A stretch of 17,258 nt of DNA from UBA6770 sp965661115 (GTDB lineage: Bacteria; Bacteroidota; Bacteroidia; Flavobacteriales_G; Salibacteraceae). The translations under genes and the position numbers were made by a program. The notes below the pieces were generated by a model. That model saw nothing but the letters and a program-made list of their open reading frames with translations, made no database searches and had not been told where the DNA came from. The stretch spans positions 1-17,258 of the forward strand of contig CBFICO010000051.1 of assembly GCA_965661115.1 (NCBI GenBank), in the 5' to 3' direction. This document shows positions 8,216 to 15,672 of the stretch, piece by piece (position 1 is the first letter of the stretch; every line of letters begins with the position of its first letter).

Positions 8216-8662
8216 TTACTCCTCTACAACTTCAAACTTAACAGTAGCTTCAATTCCTTTTTGGAATTTCACATTTGCTTCGTAAGTACCTACTTCTTTA
8301 ATAGGCTCATTTACGATAGAAATGTTTTTACGCTCAACATCAAATCCCATTGATTTGATAGCATCAGCAACTTGAAGGTTAGTAACAGAACCAAAGATTT
8401 TTCTGTTATCGCCAACTTTAGCAACAATTTTAATGGTATTGCCTGCTAATTTATCGGCAGCTGCTTGAGCTTCTTCACGCATTTTCTCAATTTTATGAGA
8501 ACGCTGTCTTAGGTTTTCTTCTCTAACTTTTTTAGCAGATTCAGTAGCCAAAATAGCTACACCAGAAGGGATTAAGTAATTTCTTCCGTAACCAGCTTTT
8601 ACCGTAACCAAATCGTCAACTTCACCAAGTCCGTCAACGTTTTTCTTTAATATAATGTCCAT
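8216..8662 (-). CDS. rplI: 50S ribosomal protein L9
   Basis: A 148-residue protein with the canonical bL9 N-terminus (MDIILKKNVDGLGEVDDLVTVKAGYGRNYLIPSGVA), the long central connecting helix (about 42-75, rich in Lys, Glu and Arg), and the C-terminal rRNA-binding domain. bL9 binds 23S rRNA domain V at the base of the L1 stalk. Length is typical. It is the last gene of the rpsF-rpsR-rplI operon, 25 bases after rpsR, and is followed by a strong terminator. Confidence 0.97.
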   Translation of the reverse strand: MDIILKKNVDGLGEVDDLVTVKAGYGRNYLIPSGVAILATESAKKVREENLRQRSHKIEKMREEAQAAADKLAGNTIKIVAKVGDNRKIFGSVTNLQVADAIKSMGFDVERKNISIVNEPIKEVGTYEANVKFQKGIEATVKFEVVEE

Positions 8663-8687
8663 AGTAAATCTTGTTTTGAGTGATCAA

Positions 8688-8954
8688 TTACTTAATTAAA
8701 TCTCCTTTGTATGGAAGAATAGCTAAGTGACGAGCTCTTTTTACAGCAGTTGCTACTTTTCTTTGGTATTTGAGAGATGTACCAGTAATTCTTCTTGGTA
8801 AAAGTTTTCCTTGATCGTTAACGAATTTCAATAAGAAATCTCCGTCTTTATAATCGATGTACTTAATTCTGTTCTTTCTGAAACGACAAAATTTCTCTTT
8901 AGAAATTTCAATGTTTATTGGGGTTAGATATCTAATATCTCCTTGTTGTGCCAT
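8688..8954 (-). CDS. rpsR: 30S ribosomal protein S18
   Basis: An 88-residue bS18. The conserved core FCRFRKNRIKYIDYKD, then LLKFVNDQGKLLPRRITGTSLKYQRKVATAVKRARHLAILPY is diagnostic. It binds together with S6 on the 30S platform, which explains the fixed gene order with rpsF. Only one Cys is present, so it is not a zinc-binding form. It starts with ATG (CAT at 8952-8954), 30 bases after rpsF. Confidence 0.97.
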   Translation of the reverse strand: MAQQGDIRYLTPINIEISKEKFCRFRKNRIKYIDYKDGDFLLKFVNDQGKLLPRRITGTSLKYQRKVATAVKRARHLAILPYKGDLIK

Positions 8955-8984
8955 TATTCAATAATTTTTTGAATTAAACTTCTA

Positions 8985-9338
8985 CTAAGCCTCAGCTTTA
9001 GCAGCTTTTTTGTTTCTGTTAGGTCTGTTCTCTGCAAATTCGATATGGTGCTTGTCCATTCTTACAGTTAAGAAACGCATGATTTTCTCGTCACGTTTCA
9101 TGTCCAACTCTAACTTCGCAATTTTTACACCTTCTAATTCGTACTCAAACAAGTGGTAAAAACCAGTTGTTTTTTTCTGAATAGGGTAAGCAAGCTTGCG
9201 CAATCCCCAATTGTCTTGATGCGTAATTTTAGCACCTAAGTCTTTTAAAGCAGACTCATACTTTTTTACTGTTTCCTTTACCTGATCGTCAGATAAAACG
9301 GGAGTTAAAATGAAAACAGTTTCGTACCTATTTGTCAT
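8985..9338 (-). CDS. rpsF: 30S ribosomal protein S6
   Basis: A 117-residue bS6 with the typical start MTNRYETVFILTPVLSDDQVKETVKKY and the family segments WGLRKLAYPIQKKTTGFYHLFEYE and ELDMKRDEKIMRFLTVRMDKH. The C-terminal tail is basic and Ala-rich. It is the first gene of the rpsF-rpsR-rplI operon. The promoter on the minus strand (9391-9398) leaves a leader of roughly 45 bases. Autoregulation by S6:S18 binding to the leader is known in other bacteria; I could not identify the corresponding structured leader here. Confidence 0.97.
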   Translation of the reverse strand: MTNRYETVFILTPVLSDDQVKETVKKYESALKDLGAKITHQDNWGLRKLAYPIQKKTTGFYHLFEYELEGVKIAKLELDMKRDEKIMRFLTVRMDKHHIEFAENRPNRNKKAAKAEA

Positions 9339-9390
9339 CGTTTAATGAATTTGTTATTTACTAATTTTTCGATTTTTTCAAATCAGCCGG

Positions 9391-9421
9391 CAAAAGTACT
9401 CATTTAAAGCAGTTTATACAA
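9391..9421 (-). promoter_or_regulatory. rpsF operon promoter
   Basis: On the minus strand TACTTTTG (9398-9391) is an exact TAnnTTTG -7 box and TTGT (9421-9418) lies 19 bases upstream as a -33 box. The bases from 9398 down to 9377 equal the gatB block 374-395 at 21 of 22 positions. Confidence 0.75.
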
Positions 9422-9479
9422 GGATTTTCTCATCAGAAAAACAAGTGGGAATTTGTCTGTTTAAAATCGGCTCTGAATA

Positions 9480-9493
9480 ACTTGTTAACAAGT
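9480..9493. promoter_or_regulatory. 14-bp perfect palindrome between rpsF and dnaX promoters
   Basis: ACTTGTTAACAAGT is perfectly self-complementary and lies ~39 bases upstream of the dnaX -7 box in the divergent intergenic region. It could be a dimeric regulator site, but no regulator is known from this sequence, and a 14-bp AT-rich palindrome can occur by chance. Confidence 0.35.
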
Positions 9494-9531
9494 AAACCTC
9501 ACTCAAAATTAGCTAGCGAAAACCATTCAAC

Positions 9532-9539
9532 TAAATTTG
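9532..9539 (+). promoter_or_regulatory. dnaX promoter -7 box
   Basis: TAAATTTG matches TAnnTTTG and ends 7 bases before the dnaX ATG at 9547. With the usual spacing to the transcription start, the mRNA would begin at or within a base or two of the ATG, that is leaderless or nearly so. Confidence 0.6.
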
Positions 9540-9546
9540 TTCATCT

Positions 9547-10626
9547 ATGGAAAACTACGTAGTATCGGCGCGCAAATACAGACCTCAAACATTTGAAGAT
9601 GTTGTGGGTCAAGCTTCGATTACGCGTACGTTAGAAAACGCCATTAAAAACAACCATTTAGCACAAGCTTTTGTTTTTTGCGGACCCAGAGGAGTAGGTA
9701 AAACTACTTGTGCAAGAATCCTCGCTCGTAAAATAAATGAAGAGGATATTGACAAGGTAGAAGAAGAAGACTTTGCCTTTAATATTTTTGAATTGGATGC
9801 TGCGAGTAATAACTCAGTTGATGACATCCGACACTTAATAGACCAAGTTCGTATTCCGCCTCAGATTGGTAATTTTAAGGTCTTCATTATTGATGAGGTC
9901 CACATGCTTTCTCCGGCGGCTTTTAATGCTTTTCTTAAAACCTTAGAAGAGCCTCCAGCGCATGCCATCTTTATTTTGGCTACCACCGAAAAGCACAAGA
10001 TTCTGCCTACTATATTGTCTCGTTGTCAAATTTTCGATTTTAGAAGAATTGAAATTCCAGACATCATTGCACAACTGAAAAAAGTGGCAGAGCAAGAAAA
10101 ATTAGAGGCGGAGGAAGATGCGTTGCACATTGTTGCGCAAAAGGCGGATGGTGCCATGCGTGATGCTCTTTCCATTTTTGATCAATTGGTGAGCTTTTGC
10201 GGAAATACCCTTACCTACAACGATGTAATTGAAAACCTGAATGTTTTAGATTACGATTACTACTTTGCAATAACCGAGGCAATGGCGAATAGCGATATTG
10301 CCAAAGCGTTGGTGGTTTTCGACGAGATTTTAGACAAGGGATTTGATGGTCATCATTTTATAAATGGATTATCAGACCACTTTAGGGATTTAATGGTTTG
10401 CAAAGACCCGCAAACCGTTAAGCTATTGCAAGTGGGACAGAATATATGCGACAAATATCGAGAGCAAAGCAAACTACTTGAACAAGAAGCTTTGTTGTAT
10501 GCCCTTAAAATCACGTCTAAGTGCGATGTTCAGTACAAAATGAGTCAGAATAAACGGTTGCTGGTGGAGTTATGCCTAATGCAGTTGTGTTCGCTAAAAG
10601 AGGCGATCGAAAAAAAAAAGACCTGA
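9547..10626 (+). CDS. dnaX: DNA polymerase III gamma/tau subunit, zero-frame (gamma-like) part
   Basis: The clamp-loader ATPase of the replisome. The N-terminus ENYVVSARKYRPQTFEDVVGQ is diagnostic. Walker A is GPRGVGKT (46-53), Walker B is IIDEVHML (113-120), and the SRC arginine-finger motif is in ILSRCQIFDFRRI. The four-Cys zinc module usually found between Walker A and ELDAASNNSVDDIR is replaced by a short acidic stretch without Cys. Domain III (the oligomerisation collar) ends near QNKRLLVELCLMQLCSL. The frame stops at TGA 10624, immediately after a run of ten A (10610-10619), giving a 359-residue gamma-sized product. The -1 frame continues with the tau C-terminus to 11282. The product is either a natural gamma with tau made by slippage, or an apparent truncation caused by a one-base error. 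Confidence 0.93.
   Translation: MENYVVSARKYRPQTFEDVVGQASITRTLENAIKNNHLAQAFVFCGPRGVGKTTCARILARKINEEDIDKVEEEDFAFNIFELDAASNNSVDDIRHLIDQVRIPPQIGNFKVFIIDEVHMLSPAAFNAFLKTLEEPPAHAIFILATTEKHKILPTILSRCQIFDFRRIEIPDIIAQLKKVAEQEKLEAEEDALHIVAQKADGAMRDALSIFDQLVSFCGNTLTYNDVIENLNVLDYDYYFAITEAMANSDIAKALVVFDEILDKGFDGHHFINGLSDHFRDLMVCKDPQTVKLLQVGQNICDKYREQSKLLEQEALLYALKITSKCDVQYKMSQNKRLLVELCLMQLCSLKEAIEKKKT
10610..10620 (+). promoter_or_regulatory. dnaX A10-G slippage site
   Basis: Ten A followed by G. The run contains the A-AAA-AAG heptamer (10614-10620) known from -1 ribosomal frameshifting in E. coli dnaX, and is long enough for polymerase slippage as known for Thermus dnaX (nine A). In the zero frame the run reads E-K-K-K-T-stop. 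One added A or a -1 slip joins it to the tau frame. An AGAGG-like purine stretch lies ~10 bases upstream of the heptamer. No strong downstream hairpin was seen. Confidence 0.6.
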
Positions 10627-11282
10627 CATATCTGCTGCTTGAACAAGAAGAGATTTTTGAAATCTTACTAAAACCCAACAACATTGCCTTACCAACAACC
10701 TCTCAGCAGACTACTGAAAACACCGTGCATAAAGAAGCCCCGGTATCTCCAGTAAAACCCCCGCAAGAAATTAAGGTGCCACCAATCCTTAAGCGTGTAA
10801 AAATCGACTCAAGTTTCGATTCTGGATTGGTTTCTATAAAGAGCATCAAAAAGAAAAAAACCGAAGAAAGTCAGGTTGCCGAGCAGGAAGCCGAATTATT
10901 AACCAACAAACCAAAAACGGAGTTTACCGAAGAACAGTTTTTTGAGGTTTGGAATAAATACGTAGATGTTTTAAAGCATACCGGAAAGGTGAGTTTTGCC
11001 AATACCTTAGAATTAAGCGACCCAAAACTGAATGGCGAAACGGTAACGTTGGAGATAGAAAACACTGTACAAGAAGTTGCTTTAGCAACCGAAAGAGCGG
11101 ACTTGTTAGGTTACATTAGAAAAGAGCTTAACAACTACCACATAGCACTGAAATACAACAAGGTAGAGGTAAAGCAAGAGATTCGTTATTATACCAATAA
11201 AGAACGGTTTAATCGACTATCAGAGCTGAATCCTAAACTTTTGGAACTGAAGAAACGATTTAATTTAGATACAGAATTTTAA
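10611..11282 (+). CDS. dnaX: DnaX tau-specific C-terminal region in the -1 frame
   Basis: This reading frame continues dnaX after the poly-A run as KKK-DLTYLLLEQEEIF..., then a Pro/Thr/Lys-rich linker (about the first 70 residues), then a folded-looking C-terminal domain (FTEEQFFEVWNKYVDVL..., VTLEIENTVQEVAL, IRYYTNKERFNRLSELNP, ending KKRFNLDTEF) of the kind seen at the end of Bacteroidota DnaX proteins. In tau this region contacts the polymerase alpha subunit and the helicase. There is no independent start of convincing quality: the ATG at 10572 lies inside the zero-frame coding sequence and its first residues have no family character. Joined at the A-run, the full protein would be 578 residues. 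Intact coding potential without decay argues that it is translated. Confidence 0.8.
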   Translation, partial: KKKDLTYLLLEQEEIFEILLKPNNIALPTTSQQTTENTVHKEAPVSPVKPPQEIKVPPILKRVKIDSSFDSGLVSIKSIKKKKTEESQVAEQEAELLTNKPKTEFTEEQFFEVWNKYVDVLKHTGKVSFANTLELSDPKLNGETVTLEIENTVQEVALATERADLLGYIRKELNNYHIALKYNKVEVKQEIRYYTNKERFNRLSELNPKLLELKKRFNLDTEF

Positions 11283-11350
11283 TTTTTTAGCCAGACTAGG
11301 GGTATTTAATTTTTATTCTGTCATAAGGGTGAATTTAAAAATCTACAACA

Positions 11351-12069
11351 ATGAAAACTTTATTTAAAACTTCAATTTTATTATTTGCTACAGCTCTTAC
11401 ATTTTCCTCATGCACAAATCGTTTAAGAGGTAGAGGCGAAGTGGTATCAGAAAAAATAGACGTAGCAAACTTCTCAGGGGTTGATTTAGCCTTTGCAGCA
11501 GATGTATCTTACAACTTTGGTTCAACACATTCTGTAATAGTTAATGCCCAACAAAATGTAATCGACAAAATGGACATTAAAACCGAAAATGGCATCGTTC
11601 AGTTAAAGTACAAGAGAAGAGTTCGTTTTTAAGTGGGGAAGATGTTAGTGTAGTCATTACTAGCCCAACGCTAACCGATGCGTCAGTGAGTGGCTCTGGG
11701 TCCATTAACGTTCTGGGTGACTTTGAAAGCAGCTTGCTAGATTTAACCATAAGCGGAAGCGGTGATATAGATATCTAAAAAGCCGAAGTACTTAGTCTAA
11801 CTGCCAATGTATCTGGAAGTGGTGATATTGCAGTTTTTAATGGTGGAATTGGCAACCTTAATACCTCAATTAGCGGCAGCGGAACTATTAATACTGTAAA
11901 TGCTGAAGTTACTAATGTAACTGCAAATACTAGCGGTTCAGGCACTACTACTGTATGGACGACTGATAACCTTAAGGTGAGTATTAGCGGAAGTGGTAAT
12001 GTGCGTTACAAAGGTTCTCCAAAAGTGGATGTGAACATTTCTGGTTCAGGCGATTTAAGTGCCTTGTAA
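11351..12069 (+). pseudogene. DUF2807 (GIN-domain) lipoprotein, broken by a frameshift and a stop
   Basis: The first 93 codons (11351-11632) give a lipoprotein signal (FATALTFSSC) and the start of a DUF2807 domain (VVSEKIDVANFSGVDLAFAADVSYN). The frame ends at TAA 11630. One more T in the five-T run at 11626-11630 would continue it as RVRFLSGEDVSVVITSPTL. The second frame is then stopped by an in-frame TAA at 11776-11778, and after it continues to TAA 12067-12069. Seven SGSG motifs, spaced about 15-25 residues apart, mark the repetitive beta-helical part typical of this family. Function in the family is unclear (putative adhesin-like or envelope protein). Two independent lesions make inactivation likely, though the remaining coding sequence is well preserved, so the breakage is recent or partly a sequence error. 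12070-12214 holds no gene. Confidence 0.85.
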
Positions 12070-12214
12070 GCTCATTAAATCTATATCCGTGTAAATATCA
12101 GTACCTGACCTACCGTGGGTTGTTAGTGTCTCATCTTGCTGTTGTGTTATGCACAAAACATAAAAGAAAAAAGCACATTGATTTATCCTTACCAGCTAAG
12201 GAATTAATTAATAG

Positions 12215-12222
12215 TACTTTCG
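12215..12222 (+). promoter_or_regulatory. deaD promoter -7 box (variant)
   Basis: TACTTTCG followed by CGCC is one base off TAnnTTTG and sits 17 bases before the GTG start of deaD. The upstream region is AT-rich (AATTAATTAATAG) and no clear -33 box was seen. Confidence 0.5.
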
Positions 12223-12239
12223 CGCCAAATTAAAGCATA

Positions 12240-13991
12240 GTGATAAAATTCTCAGAGCTAGGTCTCTCACCAGAAATAAATAAAGTTTTTCCAGAGCTTG
12301 GATACGAATCTCCAACTCCAATACAGGCAGAATCAATTCCTAAGTTATTGGCTAATAACACAGATTTTATTGGTCTTGCTCAGACTGGTACTGGAAAAAC
12401 GGCAGCTTTTGGATTGCCATTGTTGACTCTCATTGATGCTAGTCAATCTAAAACTCAAGCGCTTATTGTGGCACCAACGCGTGAGTTGGCAAACCAAATA
12501 GCAGAGCAAATCGAAAAATTCGCAAAATACATTCATGGATTTCATTCGGTTGTAGTTTATGGTGGCGGGGCCAATATTGTTGGCCAAATAAGAGATCTGA
12601 AAAAGAAACCACAAGTAATCATTGCTACTCCAGGTAGGTTATTGGATTTAGTAGGTCGTAAAGCTATTAACCTTTCTACTGTTGATTATGTGGTGCTTGA
12701 TGAAGCTGATGAAATGTTAAACATGGGCTTCAAAGAGGATATTGACAAAATTCTTGAATACACTCCAGACACTAAACTTACTTGGTTGTTTTCGGCTACT
12801 ATGCCAAAAGAAATCAGACGAATTGTAAAAGAGTATATGACCTATCCTGTTGAGGTAAAAGTAAGCACGGGAACAGAGGTTAACAAAAATATTGAACACC
12901 AATACGCTCAGGTAAAATCTTCGGATAAAATGGACGCGCTAAAACGTTTTTTGGATAGAGACCCAGATATGCGTGGAGTAATATTTTGTCGAACTAAAAT
13001 TGACACCCAAAAGGTGGCCGAACGCTTGGCAAAAGACGATTATAGGGTAGAGCCTCTTCACGGAGATATGACACAAACTATGCGCGAACGTGTAATGCGT
13101 AGGTTTAAAGATCACGAGTTGCAAGTATTGGTTGCAACTGACGTAGCCGCCCGTGGAATCGACGTAGATAACCTAACGCACGTAATCCACTACGCTTTAC
13201 CAGATTCTAGAGAATACTATACGCACAGATCGGGGAGAACGGCTCGTGCTGGTAAAAAAGGGATTTCTCTAGCAATCGTTAATAGTAGAGAAGTAGGGAA
13301 ATTAAAAGAATACACCGATCGCTTAAAGATTGATTTTGAGCGTGTTTCTGTGCCTAGCGTTAAAGATGTTCAAATGAACAGAATGCGTTCTTGGTTTCAA
13401 TCAATTAGAGATACCGATAGTTCTATTCACCTTACAGAAGAAATGCTTGATGCAGCTTATGAAGTATGGGAAGGGTTGGATATTGATACCTTGATTGAAA
13501 AGTTGGTAAGTCACGAGCTAAACAAACTGAATTACTCCGAAGATCATTCAGATCTAAACGATACGTCAAGACCAGGTAAAAGGGACCGAGACCGAGGTAG
13601 AGATCGTGATAGAAGAAGAGGTGCTAGAAACGACAGAGGCGATAGACGCGATCGTGGTGATAGAGGAGATCGCAGATACAGAGGCGACAGAGGTGGAGAT
13701 AGAGATCGTGGCGGCAGAAACACTCGTAAACCCAAAGAACGAAAAGACGGTGAAATAACCTTCTTTGTAAACCTTGGACGACGCGATGGCATGAACGAGT
13801 CAGATTTGAGAAACTATATTTCTAAAAACTCTGGTATAAGTGCTAAAGACATTGGCGATATCCGTATGCGGAACCTAAACGCCTATTTTGATCTAGATAA
13901 AAAGCACTCAGGAAAGTTAAGTAGCTCTTTTAAAAATGCAGAATACAACGGAAGGGAATTACGCGTAAACCGAGACGCTAGCGGGAATTAG
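12240..13991 (+). CDS. deaD: DEAD-box ATP-dependent RNA helicase with DbpA-type C-terminal RRM
   Basis: A 583-residue RNA helicase that remodels RNA during ribosome assembly, mRNA decay or cold adaptation. Motifs in order: Q motif (FSELGLSPEI...PTPIQ), Walker A AQTGTGKT (47-54), PTRELANQ, TPGRL, DEAD (154-157), SAT, GVIFCRTK, LHGDMTQ, VATDVAARGID and HRSGRTARAGKKG. Residues ~442-497 form a low-complexity Arg/Asp/Gly-rich linker (repeated RDRG/RGDR), expected to be disordered and RNA-binding. The last ~80 residues (EITFFVNLGRRDGM...) fit a DbpA-type RNA-binding domain. The start is GTG at 12240; the only upstream codons before a TAA at 12231 are AGC and ATA, so no ATG is available. It is a single-gene unit convergent with the nuclease gene. 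csdA-like naming is also possible. Confidence 0.94.
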   Translation: MIKFSELGLSPEINKVFPELGYESPTPIQAESIPKLLANNTDFIGLAQTGTGKTAAFGLPLLTLIDASQSKTQALIVAPTRELANQIAEQIEKFAKYIHGFHSVVVYGGGANIVGQIRDLKKKPQVIIATPGRLLDLVGRKAINLSTVDYVVLDEADEMLNMGFKEDIDKILEYTPDTKLTWLFSATMPKEIRRIVKEYMTYPVEVKVSTGTEVNKNIEHQYAQVKSSDKMDALKRFLDRDPDMRGVIFCRTKIDTQKVAERLAKDDYRVEPLHGDMTQTMRERVMRRFKDHELQVLVATDVAARGIDVDNLTHVIHYALPDSREYYTHRSGRTARAGKKGISLAIVNSREVGKLKEYTDRLKIDFERVSVPSVKDVQMNRMRSWFQSIRDTDSSIHLTEEMLDAAYEVWEGLDIDTLIEKLVSHELNKLNYSEDHSDLNDTSRPGKRDRDRGRDRDRRRGARNDRGDRRDRGDRGDRRYRGDRGGDRDRGGRNTRKPKERKDGEITFFVNLGRRDGMNESDLRNYISKNSGISAKDIGDIRMRNLNAYFDLDKKHSGKLSSSFKNAEYNGRELRVNRDASGN

Positions 13992-14014
13992 GGATTAGTT
14001 TGTATTTCTAGGTG

Positions 14015-14040
14015 CGTCATTCCGGTTCCGAGCCGAATCT
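14015..14040 (+). repeat. CGTCATTCCGG-type repeat hairpin, decayed copy
   Basis: CGTCATTCCGG...CCGAATCT forms an imperfect hairpin (one base missing in the right arm). The same pattern, better preserved, occurs at 16808-16833. It lies in the 126-base gap between the convergent deaD and nuclease genes and may assist termination. No other feature was seen in that gap. Confidence 0.5.
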
Positions 14041-14117
14041 GCATCTGAGAGGATAATACAAATCCTAGGTAATTAGGAATAATGAATTGAGTTTGATTAA
14101 GGAACGATTTCCTTCGC

Positions 14118-15533
14118 TCAAACCAAAAACCGCTCACTACCCATAAGCTGCTTTACGAAATTTGTTGCTCTATCAAATTCATACACCTCTTTTAGTTTTT
14201 TAGCGCGAATAAAATGACCAATTATTCCTCTTGAGTCACGGTCGTCTTGCATATATTCAATGCTATCCAAAATATCCTCTAAGCCAGGTGTATCCTCAAT
14301 AGAATATGAGCCAATACCCAAATATTGACCGTTTTCAACAGCAATTACTTGTTTGGTTTTTCGGTCCTCGCTAGGTTCAATTATGAACAAGTTTTTACTC
14401 ACGAAACGCAAGCGTTCCAGAGCATTCTCAACTTTTAGGTTGTAGGTATCTGGGGCCTCATTGCAAAGTGCTGCTCCATCGCATAATTGTGTTCCAAAAA
14501 AGACGCAGCCCCTATTGCATTTTTGCAATCCCAACATACCCAAACACAACCCAAATTCTTTGGAAATATGCTCTAAGTATTTTTTGGTTTCTGCCAAGCT
14601 CGAGAAGGTGGCTATGGGTTGGTGGTGATTTTCTAACTTCACTGGTTTAACCAAGTGATAGCCAAATAAATCGTACTCTTCTATAATTCCAAACGGAAAA
14701 CTACTTCTTTTCAACGCTACGTTGTACTTAGGCTTTAGCGTTTTTATCTCTTGCGATTCTTTTAGCAATGCCACTATTTCTGAACCCGTAATTTCGTAAG
14801 AAATATCGGCCACTTCGGCATGCATTTTTATAGCCTTTTGTGTTTTTGGTTGCCTTAAATGATTGTTTAAGCGAGTGCGTAAATTGGTGCTTTTTCCAAC
14901 GTAAATTACCTCCTGCTTTGAGTTGTATAAATAGTAAATGCCAATCTTTTTTGGAATAGACAAAACCTTCTCCAAATCAAGGTCAGGGTGGAGGTATTTT
15001 GAGAGTTGAATTTCGGGTTTAAGTTTTGTGCCCAAATCCTTGTCTTTTTCCAATAAAAGTTCGAATAATTTTACGGTAGCTAGTGCATCACCCGCCGCTC
15101 TGTGTCGGTTGTTTAAAATGATACCTAAATCTCTACAAAGCTTACCTAAAGAGTAGGAGCGATGGCCCGGTAAAAGAATTCTGCTTTGCTTAACCGTACA
15201 TAGTTTTTTGCGCTCAAACTTAAAACCGAGGCGGTCAAATTCTTCGTGAATAAAACCATAATCAAAATTGACATTGTGCGCCACAAAAACACAGTCCTCC
15301 GTTATTTCTATTAGTCGCTTAGCTATTTCGTAAAATTTGGGTTTATCTTCTACCATTTGGTTGGTAATTCCAGTAAGTCGACTTATTTCTGCGGGTATGT
15401 AACACTCGGGATTTATAAGGGTAACGAACTCGTCAATTACTTGTTTGCCGTCGTGTTTGTAGGCGGCAATTTCGGTAATTTTTCCACGGTATTTACTCGT
15501 GCCAGTTGTTTCGATATCGATAATACACCACAC
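14118..15533 (-). CDS. DnaQ-like 3'-5' exonuclease fused to a GIY-YIG (UvrC/Cho-type) nuclease domain
   Basis: A 471-residue two-nuclease fusion. Residues 1-165 are a DEDDh exonuclease like the Pol III epsilon subunit: Asp6 and Glu8 (IIDIETTG), Asp91 (HNVNFDYGF), His144 and Asp149 (HRAAGD). Residues ~194-275 are a GIY-YIG endonuclease like the N-terminus of UvrC or Cho: GIY (198-200), YVG (211-213), Arg in NLRTRL, Glu259. The C-terminal part has a Cys cluster (Cys330, 339, 343, 351, 357) reminiscent of the UvrC iron-sulphur motif, but with a longer last spacing (CDGAALC). The likely role is DNA repair nicking and trimming; the true epsilon subunit is probably encoded elsewhere. GTG at 15533 is used because the exonuclease motif starts three codons later; a -7 box lies only 4 bases upstream, so the mRNA may be leaderless. 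Confidence 0.9.
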   Translation of the reverse strand: MWCIIDIETTGTSKYRGKITEIAAYKHDGKQVIDEFVTLINPECYIPAEISRLTGITNQMVEDKPKFYEIAKRLIEITEDCVFVAHNVNFDYGFIHEEFDRLGFKFERKKLCTVKQSRILLPGHRSYSLGKLCRDLGIILNNRHRAAGDALATVKLFELLLEKDKDLGTKLKPEIQLSKYLHPDLDLEKVLSIPKKIGIYYLYNSKQEVIYVGKSTNLRTRLNNHLRQPKTQKAIKMHAEVADISYEITGSEIVALLKESQEIKTLKPKYNVALKRSSFPFGIIEEYDLFGYHLVKPVKLENHHQPIATFSSLAETKKYLEHISKEFGLCLGMLGLQKCNRGCVFFGTQLCDGAALCNEAPDTYNLKVENALERLRFVSKNLFIIEPSEDRKTKQVIAVENGQYLGIGSYSIEDTPGLEDILDSIEYMQDDRDSRGIIGHFIRAKKLKEVYEFDRATNFVKQLMGSERFLV

Positions 15534-15537
15534 CTTT

Positions 15538-15545
15538 CAAATTTA
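15538..15545 (-). promoter_or_regulatory. -7 box of the DnaQ-GIY-YIG gene
   Basis: On the minus strand TAAATTTG (15545-15538) is identical to the dnaX -7 box. It ends 4 bases before the GTG start, so transcription would begin at about the start codon. Confidence 0.55.
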
Positions 15546-15562
15546 CGTGTGTAGGCTTATCT

Positions 15563-15586
15563 AATACTCATAATTGAGTATTTTTT
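15563..15586 (+). terminator. AT-rich hairpin followed by T-run
   Basis: An 8-bp stem AATACTCA/TGAGTATT (15563-15570 with 15575-15582) with loop TAAT is followed by further T. It resembles a weak plus-strand terminator, or an operator overlapping the upstream side of the nuclease promoter. The stem has only two G-C pairs, so termination would be inefficient. Confidence 0.35.
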
Positions 15587-15672
15587 AAACACTTTCCAAC
15601 ATCGTTTTTATGGTCTTTTAAAATTCGTTAATTTCAGAGTTCTTAATACTCTGCCATATGTTGCGTTAAGCA

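Noticed and set aside
11692..12060. Tandem DNA repeat suggested by the repeated SGSG coding
   Set aside because: The repetition is at the protein level with varying codons and spacing, as expected of the DUF2807 beta-helix. It is not a recent DNA duplication.
13544..13792. Minus-strand Arg/Ser/Pro-rich open frame opposite the deaD linker
   Set aside because: It is the antisense reading of the low-complexity Arg/Asp/Gly linker; the repeat-like composition suppresses stops.
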